From assembly GCA_019918135.1 (NCBI GenBank), contig WBZZ01005895.1, forward strand, positions 62,001 through 126,000: a stretch of 64,000 bases of DNA. The letters run 5' to 3'. Positions within the stretch are counted from its first letter, which is position 1. Each line of letters opens with the position of its first letter. This document shows positions 17,279 through 25,176 of this stretch, in pieces. The notes beneath the pieces were generated by a model. The model had not been told where the DNA came from. It saw only the letters and a list, made by a program, of their open reading frames with translations, and did not search any database. The position numbers and the translations under genes are program-made. This stretch comes from Paulinella micropora (lineage: Eukaryota > Cercozoa > Imbricatea > Euglyphida > Paulinellidae).

Positions 17279-17785
17279 TTACCGGCCGTTTCCCCATACC
17301 CATTTCTCTTTCTCCACATCCCACCTGGTTCCCTCTAGCAACAGGTTCTCGCGGAATTCCTCCGCAGTCACTTGCCCGCCTTGTACCGCCCACCGCGCCG
17401 CCATGTCCCAGGATATGCCCGCTCGATTCAAGCGCTCCGTCGCCGCCGCCTCACGACCATGCACTGTAAAGTCTGTCATGGCTCGTTCAAACTCCGCTTC
17501 AGCTCCACAGCGCTGGCACAAACTTGAGGCGCAGAGGCAGGGAGGACTGGGGTTGCAGCACGCCCCGGCGCTGGCAAGGGAGCAGAAAGGTTTCTGGCAG
17601 GTGGCGTTGGGGCAGGAAGGTCCGGGCAACGAGGCGTTGCTTGGACAGGGGGATTTCGGACAGACAGAGTTTGGGCAGGGGGGTTTCGGGCAGGGGGATT
17701 TCGGGCAGGGGGGGTTCGGGGGGCATGCCCCCCGGCAGCATGTCCCCCGGCAGAATACCGCCCCCCGGCGGCGTGTCCTCCCCAT
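17279..17785 (-). CDS. Cys-Pro repeat protein, C-terminal piece
   Basis: 168 residues. The N-terminal half is a tandem CPKSPCPKPP-type repeat in which Cys recurs every five residues. A CQRCG zinc-like pair follows, then a helical domain (FERAMTDFTVHG to the end) with ordinary composition that I take as real. The repeat region coincides with a palindromic element derivative at 17700-17775. Likely the same gene as 17476-17958, broken about once. Confidence 0.5.
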   Translation of the reverse strand: MGRTRRRGAVFCRGTCCRGACPPNPPCPKSPCPKPPCPNSVCPKSPCPSNASLPGPSCPNATCQKPFCSLASAGACCNPSPPCLCASSLCQRCGAEAEFERAMTDFTVHGREAAATERLNRAGISWDMAARWAVQGGQVTAEEFRENLLLEGTRWDVEKEKWVWGNGR

Positions 17786-17958
17786 TGTTCAAGCTGGGCC
17801 TCTTCCCACTCGCTTAGTGCTGCTGCGCTCTCACGTTTGCACATTTGCTCGGTCTGCCACTCTTTTTCATAGTCGTCGCTCGCGCCTTGCTCAGCTGCCA
17901 TTGTGTTTAGGAGCGCCTCTCTTTCCTTCATCTCGCGCCTATATTGATCCAACTCCAT
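17476..17958 (-). CDS. Coiled-coil protein, N-terminal piece
   Basis: ATG 17958. The first 60 residues are highly charged and helical (REMKEREALL, EKEWQTEQM), a likely coiled coil. Beyond about residue 60 the frame runs through the element and repeat and is probably not the natural frame. Function unknown. Confidence 0.5.
   Translation of the reverse strand: MELDQYRREMKEREALLNTMAAEQGASDDYEKEWQTEQMCKRESAAALSEWEEAQLEQWGGHAAGGRYSAGGHAAGGHAPRTPPARNPPARNPPAQTLSVRNPPVQATPRCPDLPAPTPPARNLSAPLPAPGRAATPVLPASAPQVCASAVELKRSLNEP
17640..17775. repeat. Tandem GGGCAGGGGGATTTC repeat and element derivative
   Basis: Several 15-nt units followed by GGGGGGCATGCCCCCCGGCAGCATGTCCCCCGG, a variant of the G/C-run hairpin of the palindromic element. 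Confidence 0.65.
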
Positions 17959-18125
17959 CCTCCTTTCTTTTACGAGTTTTTTTATGCTTAGCGCCGGGGG
18001 GGGGGGGGGGGGGGGAAGAAAAGAGACACACGCTTAGGCATATACCGGCCCTCGGACTCACCTGCCCCCCCCCCCAAACAAAAAAGACAGAGATAGGAGA
18101 AAACAAAGGCCCGAGAGTGAAGAAG

Positions 18126-18160
18126 GGGGGGGGGGTGCGACATGTGGCGCCCCCCCCCTC
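18126..18160 (+). promoter_or_regulatory. G-TGC-C motif upstream of heliorhodopsin
   Basis: 12 G, TGCGACATGTGGCG, then 9 C, reading toward the gene; about 100 bases before the ATG. Confidence 0.5.
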
Positions 18161-18224
18161 TCCTTTCTCTCCCCCTCTCCTTTCTCTTCCCCTCTCCTTT
18201 CTCTCTCTTGCTTTTTAAACATGT

Positions 18225-18237
18225 GTATATATATAAC
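18225..18237 (+). promoter_or_regulatory. TATA-like box
   Basis: GTATATATATAAC directly before the heliorhodopsin ATG. The short distance makes a classic TATA role doubtful. Confidence 0.3.
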
Positions 18238-18242
18238 ACATA

Positions 18243-19427
18243 ATGGCCCCGTCGAAAAGACGGCGCAATAATACTGGTGGTACTACGACAGCAGTGGGAA
18301 GTTCAGCCGGGCCTTGCTCGTGGCTTGTTGTCCTTGGACTCAATATCTTAGCCTTTGCGGCCCACTTTGTGCTTGCCATCCTCCAGGTAGCAGGCCCACT
18401 AGATTTTGCCAAGAACCTGCCACTGGCTCAGACCTCCATCGTGACCTTAAGAGTTGGACTTCCCCGCGAGGGGATTGGCGCCGCGCAGACCCGGCCGGCC
18501 GGCTGGCTAGAGCTCGCAAGTATCGGTCCCGGCGTTTCGCTCTGGGGTCTGTCGGTGGCCTTCCATTCCCTCACTGCAGTAGGTCACCTGGTCCAGTGTG
18601 GCCTCTATTTGGTCCAGTGTGGCCTCTTGGACAGCTGCTGTAACCAGCGGGCGCTCCGTTCGTATCCCCAGGCAGCCCGCTGGCTGGAATACTCAATCAC
18701 TGCACCCTTGATGCTGCTACAGGTGCAGCTGCTGGCGGGGGAGCGTTCGGTGCCAGCGTTGGCAGTCTCGTTTGTACTCTGCAACCTTATGGTCTGGGTC
18801 GGGGGACTTGCCCCCTTGCTCGCCAGGCGCTACTGGGTTGCAGAACCTGGAAATAATGCTGCCGGGGGGCCTGAGTCAACCGGGCTACTCTCGGAAGAAA
18901 CATTGCCACGGGAGAGGGTCTCATCGGATGAGGTATTATTCAAATCTCTTAATAGAACTAATAGTCAAAAGGAAGACACCAGCGAAGCAAGGGCCAAGCC
19001 CAACACTCCACAGGGGATCGCAGTTGCGCTGCGGGCCGTGACCCTGGCGTGCTGGGCACTTTCGTGGCTACTGCTCGTTCTGTCGTTCTTGCCCCTGTGG
19101 TTTGCTGCCGGGGGGGTCGTGGCCAGCCTCGAAATCCCCGCCGGAGTCGAGCCCGGCAGGGTCAAGCTTATCATTCTTGTTGCCATCGGGCTAGAGTCTG
19201 TTTTATTTTCCAGCTTTGGTTTCTGGGAGACCTACTGTGTTCTCCGGCTGAAGTCGCCACCTTTGCTGAGCAGCGAGAGCTCGGCCCAGAGCCTTAGCCC
19301 TCATCCGTGCGCTGAAATTGTCTACTGCTGCTTGAGCCTTACCAGCAAGATGGCCCTCACTGCCCTAGCGCTCCTGTCGCTCAAAAACCAATCCGCCGAC
19401 TGGCTTCCCCAGCCCGCTGGCCAGTAA
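18243..19427 (+). CDS. Heliorhodopsin
   Basis: 394 residues from ATG 18243 with seven hydrophobic segments. The family hallmarks are present: the TM3 motif R-W-L-E-Y-S-I-T-A, whose Glu corresponds to the Schiff-base counterion, and the TM7 motif Y-C-C-L-S-L-T-S-K-M-A-L, whose Lys369 is the predicted retinal-binding lysine. Heliorhodopsins are inverted-topology light-sensing or ion-transporting retinal proteins found in microbes, some coccolithoviruses and mirusviruses. This one is longer than usual (about 250-300 residues), mainly through a hydrophilic loop around residues 205-255. A 17-bp tandem copy (18590-18606 and 18611-18627) gives LVQCGLY-LVQCGLL. The frame looks whole. Localisation would be a host or virion membrane. 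Confidence 0.85.
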   Translation: MAPSKRRRNNTGGTTTAVGSSAGPCSWLVVLGLNILAFAAHFVLAILQVAGPLDFAKNLPLAQTSIVTLRVGLPREGIGAAQTRPAGWLELASIGPGVSLWGLSVAFHSLTAVGHLVQCGLYLVQCGLLDSCCNQRALRSYPQAARWLEYSITAPLMLLQVQLLAGERSVPALAVSFVLCNLMVWVGGLAPLLARRYWVAEPGNNAAGGPESTGLLSEETLPRERVSSDEVLFKSLNRTNSQKEDTSEARAKPNTPQGIAVALRAVTLACWALSWLLLVLSFLPLWFAAGGVVASLEIPAGVEPGRVKLIILVAIGLESVLFSSFGFWETYCVLRLKSPPLLSSESSAQSLSPHPCAEIVYCCLSLTSKMALTALALLSLKNQSADWLPQPAGQ

Positions 19428-19440
19428 AAACCGACACCGC

Positions 19441-19485
19441 CGTGTACGAAAAAAAAAGTTTACATTAAAAAAAAAGGTTTTTGGG
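19441..19485. terminator. Bidirectional A/T hairpin between convergent genes
   Basis: GAAAAAAAAAGTTTACATTAAAAAAAAAGG lies between the heliorhodopsin stop and the stop of the minus-strand gene. Confidence 0.45.
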
Positions 19486-19507
19486 TCCTGCACTAGCCCG
19501 GGAGCGC

Positions 19508-19879
19508 TCAGAGCTCGCGGCGGATCAGAGACTCCACGGCTTCACGGAATCGAGCCAGCCTCTGGTTGTGGACGGCCGCCTGTTTTTGCAAATGCTGACA
19601 GGCTCTCTGCTCGTGCTGTGCCCGCAGGCCCGGCATCGTCTCTGGCGATACCATGTATTCTATTACAGGAGAACGGTAGGGAAGCCTCAGAGCGTCATCC
19701 ACGCTCTGTTTCAGAGCGCACTCGTCGTCCCACAATTCCTTCTCGTCGTCGCTTAGCTCGTAGTGGAAAAAGGGCCGCTTCGCCATGGCTGGCATGCCTG
19801 TGAGGTTGTATAGTTTCTGTCGGCCTAGGTACGCTAGTGCGATCCACGTCTTCGCGTCAATGTCGTCCACGGGGCGCAA
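19508..19879 (-). CDS. Orphan protein, C-terminal piece
   Basis: 123 residues, mostly helical and charged (WIALAYLGRQKLYNL, DDEKELWDDECALKQ). Continues the coding signal of 19857-20339 in another frame; together one gene broken about once. No family recognised. Confidence 0.55.
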   Translation of the reverse strand: MRPVDDIDAKTWIALAYLGRQKLYNLTGMPAMAKRPFFHYELSDDEKELWDDECALKQSVDDALRLPYRSPVIEYMVSPETMPGLRAQHEQRACQHLQKQAAVHNQRLARFREAVESLIRREL

Positions 19880-20339
19880 GATAATCCCTGCAGATCTTTG
19901 TCACCACGAGCGGCAGCAGCGTGGATACCAGGCGGACCGCCAAGTGGCCCGCCGCGACGGCCCGCAGGGTTGCTTCGTTCGATACCTGCGAACCTGGCAG
20001 GCCGTTGTACTGGGCTTGCAGCCAGTGCTCGTTGGCTGAGCGCATGTAGGGGGCAGTAATCACAGTGTCAAGCTCCGACCAACAAGTTCCCGGGCGCCGG
20101 GCATACACACTAGCGTCGCCTGCCAGAACACGCGCTGCCACCTCGGCGCAAAATCTGTCGCCAGACTCTGTGCCAACTTCTCCCGGCCCGCACAAGTCCG
20201 GCTGTGCCGACGGGCTTGTGCGAGCTTGAGCTACATCAGCTGCACGAGCAAAGATCAGGGGCAGTGCCTGTGCCATTTTATCCAGGCGCCGTCTCTTGGC
20301 CGCCCGGGTCTCGGCTCGATTGCTTGGTTGCACAAACAT
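19857..20339 (-). CDS. Orphan protein, N-terminal piece
   Basis: ATG 20339. Basic N terminus (RAAKRRRLDK, a possible nuclear localisation signal), then a helical region with WLQAQYNGLPGSQV. Same gene as 19508-19879 by position and continuity. Function unknown. Confidence 0.6.
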   Translation of the reverse strand: MFVQPSNRAETRAAKRRRLDKMAQALPLIFARAADVAQARTSPSAQPDLCGPGEVGTESGDRFCAEVAARVLAGDASVYARRPGTCWSELDTVITAPYMRSANEHWLQAQYNGLPGSQVSNEATLRAVAAGHLAVRLVSTLLPLVVTKICRDYLAPRGRH

Positions 20340-20402
20340 TCTTGATTGTTTTCTTTTGTAAGGCTAGCGTCCCGCCCGCCACTTTCTTTTTTTTTCTCTC
20401 TG

Positions 20403-20456
20403 CCCACCCTCCCGCTGCCCAGCGCGGACCTCCCGCTGGGCAGCGGGAAGGGTGGG
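20403..20456. repeat. Large hairpin upstream of 20521 gene
   Basis: CCCGCTGCCCAGCG (20411-20424) pairs perfectly with 20434-20447; the stem extends to about 22 bp with one bulged base. Confidence 0.8.
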
Positions 20457-20473
20457 GGGGGGGGTGCCCCCCC
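20454..20473 (+). promoter_or_regulatory. G-TGC-C motif
   Basis: 11 G, TG, 7 C, sense toward the gene at 20521, about 55 bases before its ATG. Confidence 0.55.
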
Positions 20474-20520
20474 GCGGGGGAAAGGAATGGAGGAGAGGGT
20501 TTGAATACATAGTTAAATTA

Positions 20521-21687
20521 ATGCAACGAAGAAGAATGATGAGGGAGGCCTTTTGGGAACCAAAAGGCCTCCCGCTGGATACCGACCTAGAAGAAAAACA
20601 GTTAAGGTGGCTAGAAAAGCTGCAGGGGGCTTTGCAAAGTCTCTTCCCTAGTTACAGATTGGAATGGAATGGAGCGTGTTTCACAACGCTCGGATTTGCT
20701 ACTGTTGGTAGCAGTAACGAGTTTCATTTGAAGCACTCGAGCCGGTTCGTAATAGATACGCTCGCCGATACAAAAGCGACAGCAGCCTCGGCAGGAGCCC
20801 AGCTCCTGCCGAGGCGTGTGATTTTGGACATGCTGGAAACCGAAACATTCTCGAGGTTCAGAAAAGGGTTTGTTGCATTGGGGCGAATCTTAACGGCCGT
20901 GCAGGTCTTGTTGTTAAACCTAAGGGCGAGGCTGTACAACCTCCAAAACATCGTCTTGGAGGCGAACCACGTGATAACCCCGGAGTTGGCCAACAAGTGG
21001 AAAGAACTGGGCTTTTACTACACTGACCTCCCACAATATCGTGTACAAGTAGAGTGGCTAAAAGGCTTGCCCGATTCCGTAGACAGTCTCTGCCCCAATG
21101 GTCTGCTCAGCTACCACCAGCGATGGCAGGAATGTACAGCGGCCATCCGCGCCACGATACCGAAAAGGAGTGAAAGAAAAAAGTTCGATGAAGCAAATCG
21201 TGTCTGGACAGAAGTGGTGGCATGGTGCCGACAAGAGCAAAAGACTCGGCCCCAGCCAACTCCGCCCCGTGAAAACCTGCTTCCCGATTCCTTACGTTCG
21301 AAGCTCGATGAAGCCCAGAAGCAAACCAACGAAATTCTTTCTCGGGCAGTCAATGAGAATTACCAATGTCAGGAGACGGTGGCTAATGCGCTGCGTAAGT
21401 TTGACCGCAACGATAGCGCAGCGATGCGGTTTTTTGTTAAGTACCCAACACTACAGCCTCTGGATGACTGGCGTATAACCCACCGGTGTCTGCTGAACGA
21501 CGACCTCGTGAGCAAAGCGAAGAAGATGCTGCTAGATAATTGCACTCAACCAAATGCCAAGCAGGAAATCAAACAGCTCTTGAAAGAATATGACAAGATC
21601 CGTGTTAAAGTGTGCGCCGATTGTCACAAGCCTAAACGCCGGCGGGCTCGCTCTCGCCCACCCCTGCTAGCACGGTGGCTGAGCTAG
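20521..21687 (+). CDS. Orphan protein with C-terminal zinc knuckle
   Basis: 388 residues from ATG 20521 (a second ATG at 20536 is possible). Composition is more balanced and GC lower than the flanks. Predominantly helical. The C terminus has CADCHKPKRRR, a CxxCH pair followed by a basic tail, suggesting nucleic-acid binding. Two perfect hairpins (20543-20573 and 20785-20815) lie within the frame. The frame is whole. No family recognised. Confidence 0.75.
   Translation: MQRRRMMREAFWEPKGLPLDTDLEEKQLRWLEKLQGALQSLFPSYRLEWNGACFTTLGFATVGSSNEFHLKHSSRFVIDTLADTKATAASAGAQLLPRRVILDMLETETFSRFRKGFVALGRILTAVQVLLLNLRARLYNLQNIVLEANHVITPELANKWKELGFYYTDLPQYRVQVEWLKGLPDSVDSLCPNGLLSYHQRWQECTAAIRATIPKRSERKKFDEANRVWTEVVAWCRQEQKTRPQPTPPRENLLPDSLRSKLDEAQKQTNEILSRAVNENYQCQETVANALRKFDRNDSAAMRFFVKYPTLQPLDDWRITHRCLLNDDLVSKAKKMLLDNCTQPNAKQEIKQLLKEYDKIRVKVCADCHKPKRRRARSRPPLLARWLS
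20543..20573. repeat. Intragenic perfect hairpin, 14-bp arms
   Basis: GGGAGGCCTTTTGG-GAA-CCAAAAGGCCTCCC within the first 20 codons of the gene. Confidence 0.9.
20785..20815. repeat. Intragenic perfect hairpin, 14-bp arms
   Basis: GCCTCGGCAGGAGC-CCA-GCTCCTGCCGAGGC; 3-nt loop. Confidence 0.9.
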
Positions 21688-21699
21688 CAGGGCCCATAT

Positions 21700-21745
21700 C
21701 ACTTGAATTTTGTTTTTTAATTTTAAAAAACTTCTTTCTTCGCTT
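21700..21745 (-). terminator. Shared 3' module, copy 1
   Basis: CACTTGAATTTTGTTTTTTAATTTTAAAAAACTTCTTTCTTCGC on the plus strand. On the minus strand it encodes the last codons AKKEVF and places the TAA stop inside a T-run/A-run palindrome. Confidence 0.65.
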
Positions 21746-22892
21746 CCTCTTCACTATTACGTTTGAAGCGACGTGCCATGCGGCCCTTGGCTTTTTGGGC
21801 AGACTTGTTGTGCTCTATGATTCTTGAAGTTAGTTTCTGTTGTGTGTTAGCCGAGGGGATGACCCGACGAGGCGGCCCGGAGGTCAGAAGTGCGGCAAGG
21901 TTCGGGGAATCTGATCTCACGTCCATGCTTTGTTGGAACAGCACCAAAGCCCCGCCACAGGTAAGGGCGGTTCTAAGCGGAATATTTTTGCTGAACGGCC
22001 ACGGGCTTGCTGTTTCCAGCTCCATCTGAAGCCAGACGGGCTCGGGACGCAGTTGCCTTATCCAAGTCGGGGCCTCCATCAAGTGTAGGCCCTGGTACGA
22101 CAAGATGCCGTTTACCCACTGGGAAGCCCAGGCGCTAGTACAATATATTGTCGCCGCCTTTCCTACGTTAGTGCGGAGCGCTCTCCTTTTTTTGGCGTTT
22201 TGGGGGCGAGTGATGTACCCACGTACGCACGTGAGCACTGCGCGGAGGTTGCGTTGAGGCTCAACTAGGGCATACGCGGTGGTTGTCCAGTAGTCTCTGC
22301 TTGTAGATCTAAAGGCAGGAGGGGTTGGCATTGGCGAGAACGCCAGCAGTCTGGCCGTCTGGCCTGTCGACGTTCCGCCGGCAGCCAGGTCGCTGACAAC
22401 GCAGCTCGTGCCGTTCGTTGCATGAACGGCGTCGTCCGCGTTCTGGCCCGGTGGCCCTGGTAGTGCCAGCCACGCCACCGGGGGGTTGGTTTGGCTGGGT
22501 CGCAGGCGAGGTAGCTGGGCGGTCACCCGGTGAACCCAGTCATCAATCGGCGGCTTTTGCCAGTTCCGGATGTCCCAGCGCTCTTCTATTTGTGGGTTGG
22601 TATAGAGGCCGTCGTTCATTTGGAAAACCAGCGTAGGCGCTGATTCCTTGGTTGAGATTTTAGCTTGTTCATTTAGCAGTGTTCGCAGAGCCACCAGTTC
22701 CTCGGCGCCAAGGCCATTTAGGTTGATATACCGATATGGCCGCTGCCCTGAATCAAAGCGTTCGAGCTTTGCCGTAGATTCACTTTTCGCGTTGACACCC
22801 TGGCGTTTTTGGGGCCTAGGCTGGTGCGGCCTTCCCGCAGGAGGCGAGGGGTGCCAGGCCTGATTTGCGTCGCCATCCATATCCAGGGGCAT
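21723..22892 (-). CDS. Orphan protein ending AKKEVF
   Basis: 389 residues from ATG 22892 (MPLDMDGD); the frame upstream only translates a G/C-rich leader. Coherent coding throughout, with lower GC than neighbours. N-terminal Pro/Gln/Arg-rich stretch, then a mixed alpha/beta region (YRYINLNGLG, TLVFQMNDGLY, WLQMELETA) and a basic C terminus rich in Lys/Arg that could bind nucleic acid. The last residues are identical to those of the cysteine-rich gene at 23075 because both end in the same 3' module. No family recognised; frame whole. Confidence 0.75.
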   Translation of the reverse strand: MPLDMDGDANQAWHPSPPAGRPHQPRPQKRQGVNAKSESTAKLERFDSGQRPYRYINLNGLGAEELVALRTLLNEQAKISTKESAPTLVFQMNDGLYTNPQIEERWDIRNWQKPPIDDWVHRVTAQLPRLRPSQTNPPVAWLALPGPPGQNADDAVHATNGTSCVVSDLAAGGTSTGQTARLLAFSPMPTPPAFRSTSRDYWTTTAYALVEPQRNLRAVLTCVRGYITRPQNAKKRRALRTNVGKAATIYCTSAWASQWVNGILSYQGLHLMEAPTWIRQLRPEPVWLQMELETASPWPFSKNIPLRTALTCGGALVLFQQSMDVRSDSPNLAALLTSGPPRRVIPSANTQQKLTSRIIEHNKSAQKAKGRMARRFKRNSEEEAKKEVF

Positions 22893-23012
22893 GTTGATGT
22901 TTATAAGACTAGGCTCAAAGAGCGCCCCCTGCCTCCTCCCTGGAGGGAGAGGGCAAGGGGGAGAGAAGGGGGCAGGGAGAGAGACGAGGGGGGGGGGGGG
23001 GGGGCGGGCAGT

Positions 23013-23052
23013 CAATCGGCCGCCCCCAACGTCGAGAGAGGGCGGCCGATTG
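23013..23052. repeat. Intergenic perfect hairpin, 13-bp arms
   Basis: CAATCGGCCGCCC at 23013-23025 and its reverse complement at 23040-23052, between two minus-strand genes. Confidence 0.85.
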
Positions 23053-23098
23053 TCACTTGAATTTTGTTTTTTTATTAAAAAACTTCTTTCTTCGCCTC
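23053..23098 (-). terminator. Shared 3' module, copy 2
   Basis: CACTTGAATTTTGTTTTTTTATTAAAAAACTTCTTTCTTCGC, nearly identical to the copy at 21700; the stop lies in TTTTTTAATAAAAAA on the sense strand. Confidence 0.65.
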
Positions 23099-23464
23099 CT
23101 CTTCCACTCCGCCAGTGCTGGCTGGGGGTGCTCCCCGTATCCATGACAGCAGGCCTGTTGCCTGCGCAGCGGCCTTGCCCTTGCTAGTCTTCGCCGGCTG
23201 GGCGGAGGCCCGGCGAAGGCTTTTCGCTCGCGAGTTACTAGCGCCGGCGCCGCCTTCGCCGGTGATGATACAGCCATTCAAGCACTTGGAGAGACACACG
23301 TGTGGTCTCGTGTCGATGCCGCACTCGAAGCATACTTCCGCAAAGCACCTCTTGCGCGTGCACAGGTAGAGCCGGGGTTCGCTGCATTGTGGGCACACTC
23401 TCAGCTCTGTCGGATTGACGATGCAGGCCCCCGTACAAGCGCCGCACTGAACTTGTATGTTCAT
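23075..23464 (-). CDS. Cysteine-rich zinc-binding protein, paralogue A
   Basis: 129 residues from ATG 23464. The first 75 residues hold about 14 cysteines in CxxC-type pairs (CGACTGAC, CPQC, CTRKRC, CFEC, CLSKC), a likely multi-zinc ribbon or RING-like fold. The rest is a Lys/Ala-rich low-complexity tail. Almost identical over the cysteine domain to the gene at 24674-25066, so this is a recent duplication or a pair kept alike by gene conversion; the tails have diverged. Possible transcription or ubiquitin-related factor. Frame whole. Confidence 0.75.
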   Translation of the reverse strand: MNIQVQCGACTGACIVNPTELRVCPQCSEPRLYLCTRKRCFAEVCFECGIDTRPHVCLSKCLNGCIITGEGGAGASNSRAKSLRRASAQPAKTSKGKAAAQATGLLSWIRGAPPASTGGVEEEAKKEVF

Positions 23465-23548
23465 TTTTTAGTCGGAGGCGGGGAGGAGAATAGAAAGAGG
23501 GAGGGGGGAGGGGGGGGGGGAAAGAAGAAAGAGGGGCGGTTGGTGGGA

Positions 23549-23567
23549 GGGGGAGCACCCCCCCCCC
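23549..23567 (-). promoter_or_regulatory. G-TGC-C motif
   Basis: Sense reading GGGGGGGGGTGCTCCCCC, about 95 bases upstream of ATG 23464. Confidence 0.55.
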
Positions 23568-23610
23568 TCCGCTAGCAGCAGCAGCGATGCCCCCGCCACC
23601 AAACAAGGCG

Positions 23611-24297
23611 TCAGAGAACCCGCGCGCGGTCCCGGAAGTTTTCTTTTTTTTGGAGCGAATAAAAGATGTATTGAAAAATGTACTGAACCGAGGCCCAAGC
23701 ATGTGGATTCCAGCGTTTGAAGTGCGAGTAGTAGTGCAGACCGTCATTGCAAGCCTCGGGCACGGATTCCGAAAAGGGGGAGACGTCAATGACGGGAGTG
23801 CCGCTAAGGGCGGAGTTGAGGCGAGCCGTCAGGATCTGCCAGAGTTGGCGGGTGCGCTGCGGGGTGTTGAAGTCCAGCCGAGACCAGGGCACGGGCTCGA
23901 TGTACAGGAACAGAGATTTGTAAGGGGACGCGTGGTACAGGAAGCGGTTGGCCAGGTGCGGGCGGAGCGCGTCGCCGACCTGCGCCCAGAACTCGGGCGT
24001 GAACGTGACGGCGCTTGTGCTGGTCAAGTTGACGCTGACCGTATTAAATTCTGCAGACAAGCAGCACGCAGGGCACACGCCGTAGTGCGCCAGGCGATTC
24101 AAGATCTCGTCCGGGTTGTACAGAACAGCAAAAAAGTGGGCTTGCTCGGAGGGCACCCCGCCGGGTCTGGCCTGGTCAACACGATGCAGTGTGAAATCGC
24201 GCGGCGCGGGCACCCCGTGCAGCAGCAAGGGCTCGCAAACCGCTGTCGGCAGGGGACAGCGGTCGTAAACCCTGTCCAAGACCAGGCGGTGGATCAC
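23611..24297 (-). CDS. SGNH/PC-esterase-like secreted protein, main piece
   Basis: 228 residues. Near the C terminus PVIDVSPFSE is followed by ACNDGLHYYSHFK, resembling the D-x-x-H catalytic block of PC-esterase/NXPE-type SGNH acyl-esterases (DGxHY). The upstream GDS-type nucleophile motif is not evident, so the assignment is tentative. Its N-terminal part lies in another frame at 24176-24592. One gene broken about once. If real, it would trim or acetyl-modify glycans outside the cell or in the secretory pathway. Confidence 0.5.
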   Translation of the reverse strand: MIHRLVLDRVYDRCPLPTAVCEPLLLHGVPAPRDFTLHRVDQARPGGVPSEQAHFFAVLYNPDEILNRLAHYGVCPACCLSAEFNTVSVNLTSTSAVTFTPEFWAQVGDALRPHLANRFLYHASPYKSLFLYIEPVPWSRLDFNTPQRTRQLWQILTARLNSALSGTPVIDVSPFSESVPEACNDGLHYYSHFKRWNPHAWASVQYIFQYIFYSLQKKENFRDRARVL

Positions 24298-24592
24298 GAC
24301 CCCCCAGCTGGGCGCCGGCAGGCGGTTGGGTGTGGTTAGTGGGGACGGGGCCGCGCGGGTGCAAGGGCACGACGGCCTTGCGCCTTCGCGTGTGGTTGTA
24401 GAAAAAGGTTTCTAGGTACACCGTAAGTCTTGGCACGCTGACGTCCGCGCGGCCGTCCGGCGGCGCGCACAGGATGAAGCGAAGATTTTTGCAGCGTTCC
24501 AGGTGCAGCTCGCCGCCGCAGAGCTGCCAGCCCGAGATATCAGCAACTAGTACAGAAACAAGCCCCAGGCCAAGAGCCCAGAAGCACTGCAT
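24176..24592 (-). CDS. SGNH/PC-esterase-like protein, N-terminal piece with signal peptide
   Basis: Start at ATG 24592 (MQCFWALGLG), followed by a hydrophobic run typical of a signal peptide, then W-Q-L-C-G-G and several cysteines. The last third of the frame is Pro/Gly/Arg-rich and probably a shadow. Continues in 23611-24297. Confidence 0.5.
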   Translation of the reverse strand: MQCFWALGLGLVSVLVADISGWQLCGGELHLERCKNLRFILCAPPDGRADVSVPRLTVYLETFFYNHTRRRKAVVPLHPRGPVPTNHTQPPAGAQLGGRDPPPGLGQGLRPLSPADSGLRALAAARGARAARFHTASC

Positions 24593-24624
24593 GGTGATTT
24601 GTGGGGATGTGCTTTGGCCAGCTG

Positions 24625-24673
24625 GCAGGGGCGGCACTTGAACTTCGGTTTCTTTTTTATTAAAAAACTTCTT
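24625..24673 (-). terminator. Shared 3' module, copy 3
   Basis: CACTTGAACTTCGGTTTCTTTTTTATTAAAAAACTTCTTCTAGCGGGC; a third, more divergent copy, at the end of the second cysteine-rich gene. Confidence 0.6.
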
Positions 24674-25066
24674 CTAGCGGGCCTCTTGCAGCCCGCTAGC
24701 GCTGGCGGGTGGTAGACCCCGTACCCACGACAGCAAGCCCGCTGCCTCCTGCGCAGCACGCTTGCTTTTGCTAGCCGGCGCGGGCTGGCCGGAGGTCTTC
24801 TTCTTCTTCTTAACCCGTTTCGCTCGCGAGCTACTAGTAGTAGCGCGGGCGCCGCCTTCGCCGGTGATGATACAGCCATTCAGGCACTTGGAGAGACACA
24901 CGTGTGGTCTCGTGTCGATGCCGCACTCGAAGCATACTTCCGCAAAGCACCTCTTGCGCGTGCACAGGTAGAGCCGGGGTTCGCGGCATTGCGGGCACAC
25001 TCTCAGCTCTGTCGGACTGACGATGCAGGCCCCCGTACAAGCGCCGCACTGAACTTGTATGTTCAT
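24674..25066 (-). CDS. Cysteine-rich zinc-binding protein, paralogue B
   Basis: 130 residues from ATG 25066. The first 75 residues are nearly identical to paralogue A (23075-23464), including all cysteine pairs. The tail differs (SSRAKRVKKKKK and a Ser/Ala/Lys-rich stretch). The two genes share the upstream G-run leader type and the 3' module, so the whole transcription unit was duplicated, with the esterase-like gene between them. Frame whole. Confidence 0.75.
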   Translation of the reverse strand: MNIQVQCGACTGACIVSPTELRVCPQCREPRLYLCTRKRCFAEVCFECGIDTRPHVCLSKCLNGCIITGEGGARATTSSSRAKRVKKKKKTSGQPAPASKSKRAAQEAAGLLSWVRGLPPASASGLQEAR

Positions 25067-25176
25067 TTTTTAGTCGGAACGAGGCGGGGAGGGGGGAGGG
25101 AGAGGAAAACAGGAGAGGAGAAGGGGGGGGGGGGGGGGGGGGGGGGACGGGCGCGCCGTCCCCTCAAAGAAGGGGA

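Noticed and set aside
16836-18218. 460-residue plus-strand ORF
   Set aside because: Runs across a gene start, a poly(T) region, G-runs and another gene in antisense; no coherent coding signal.
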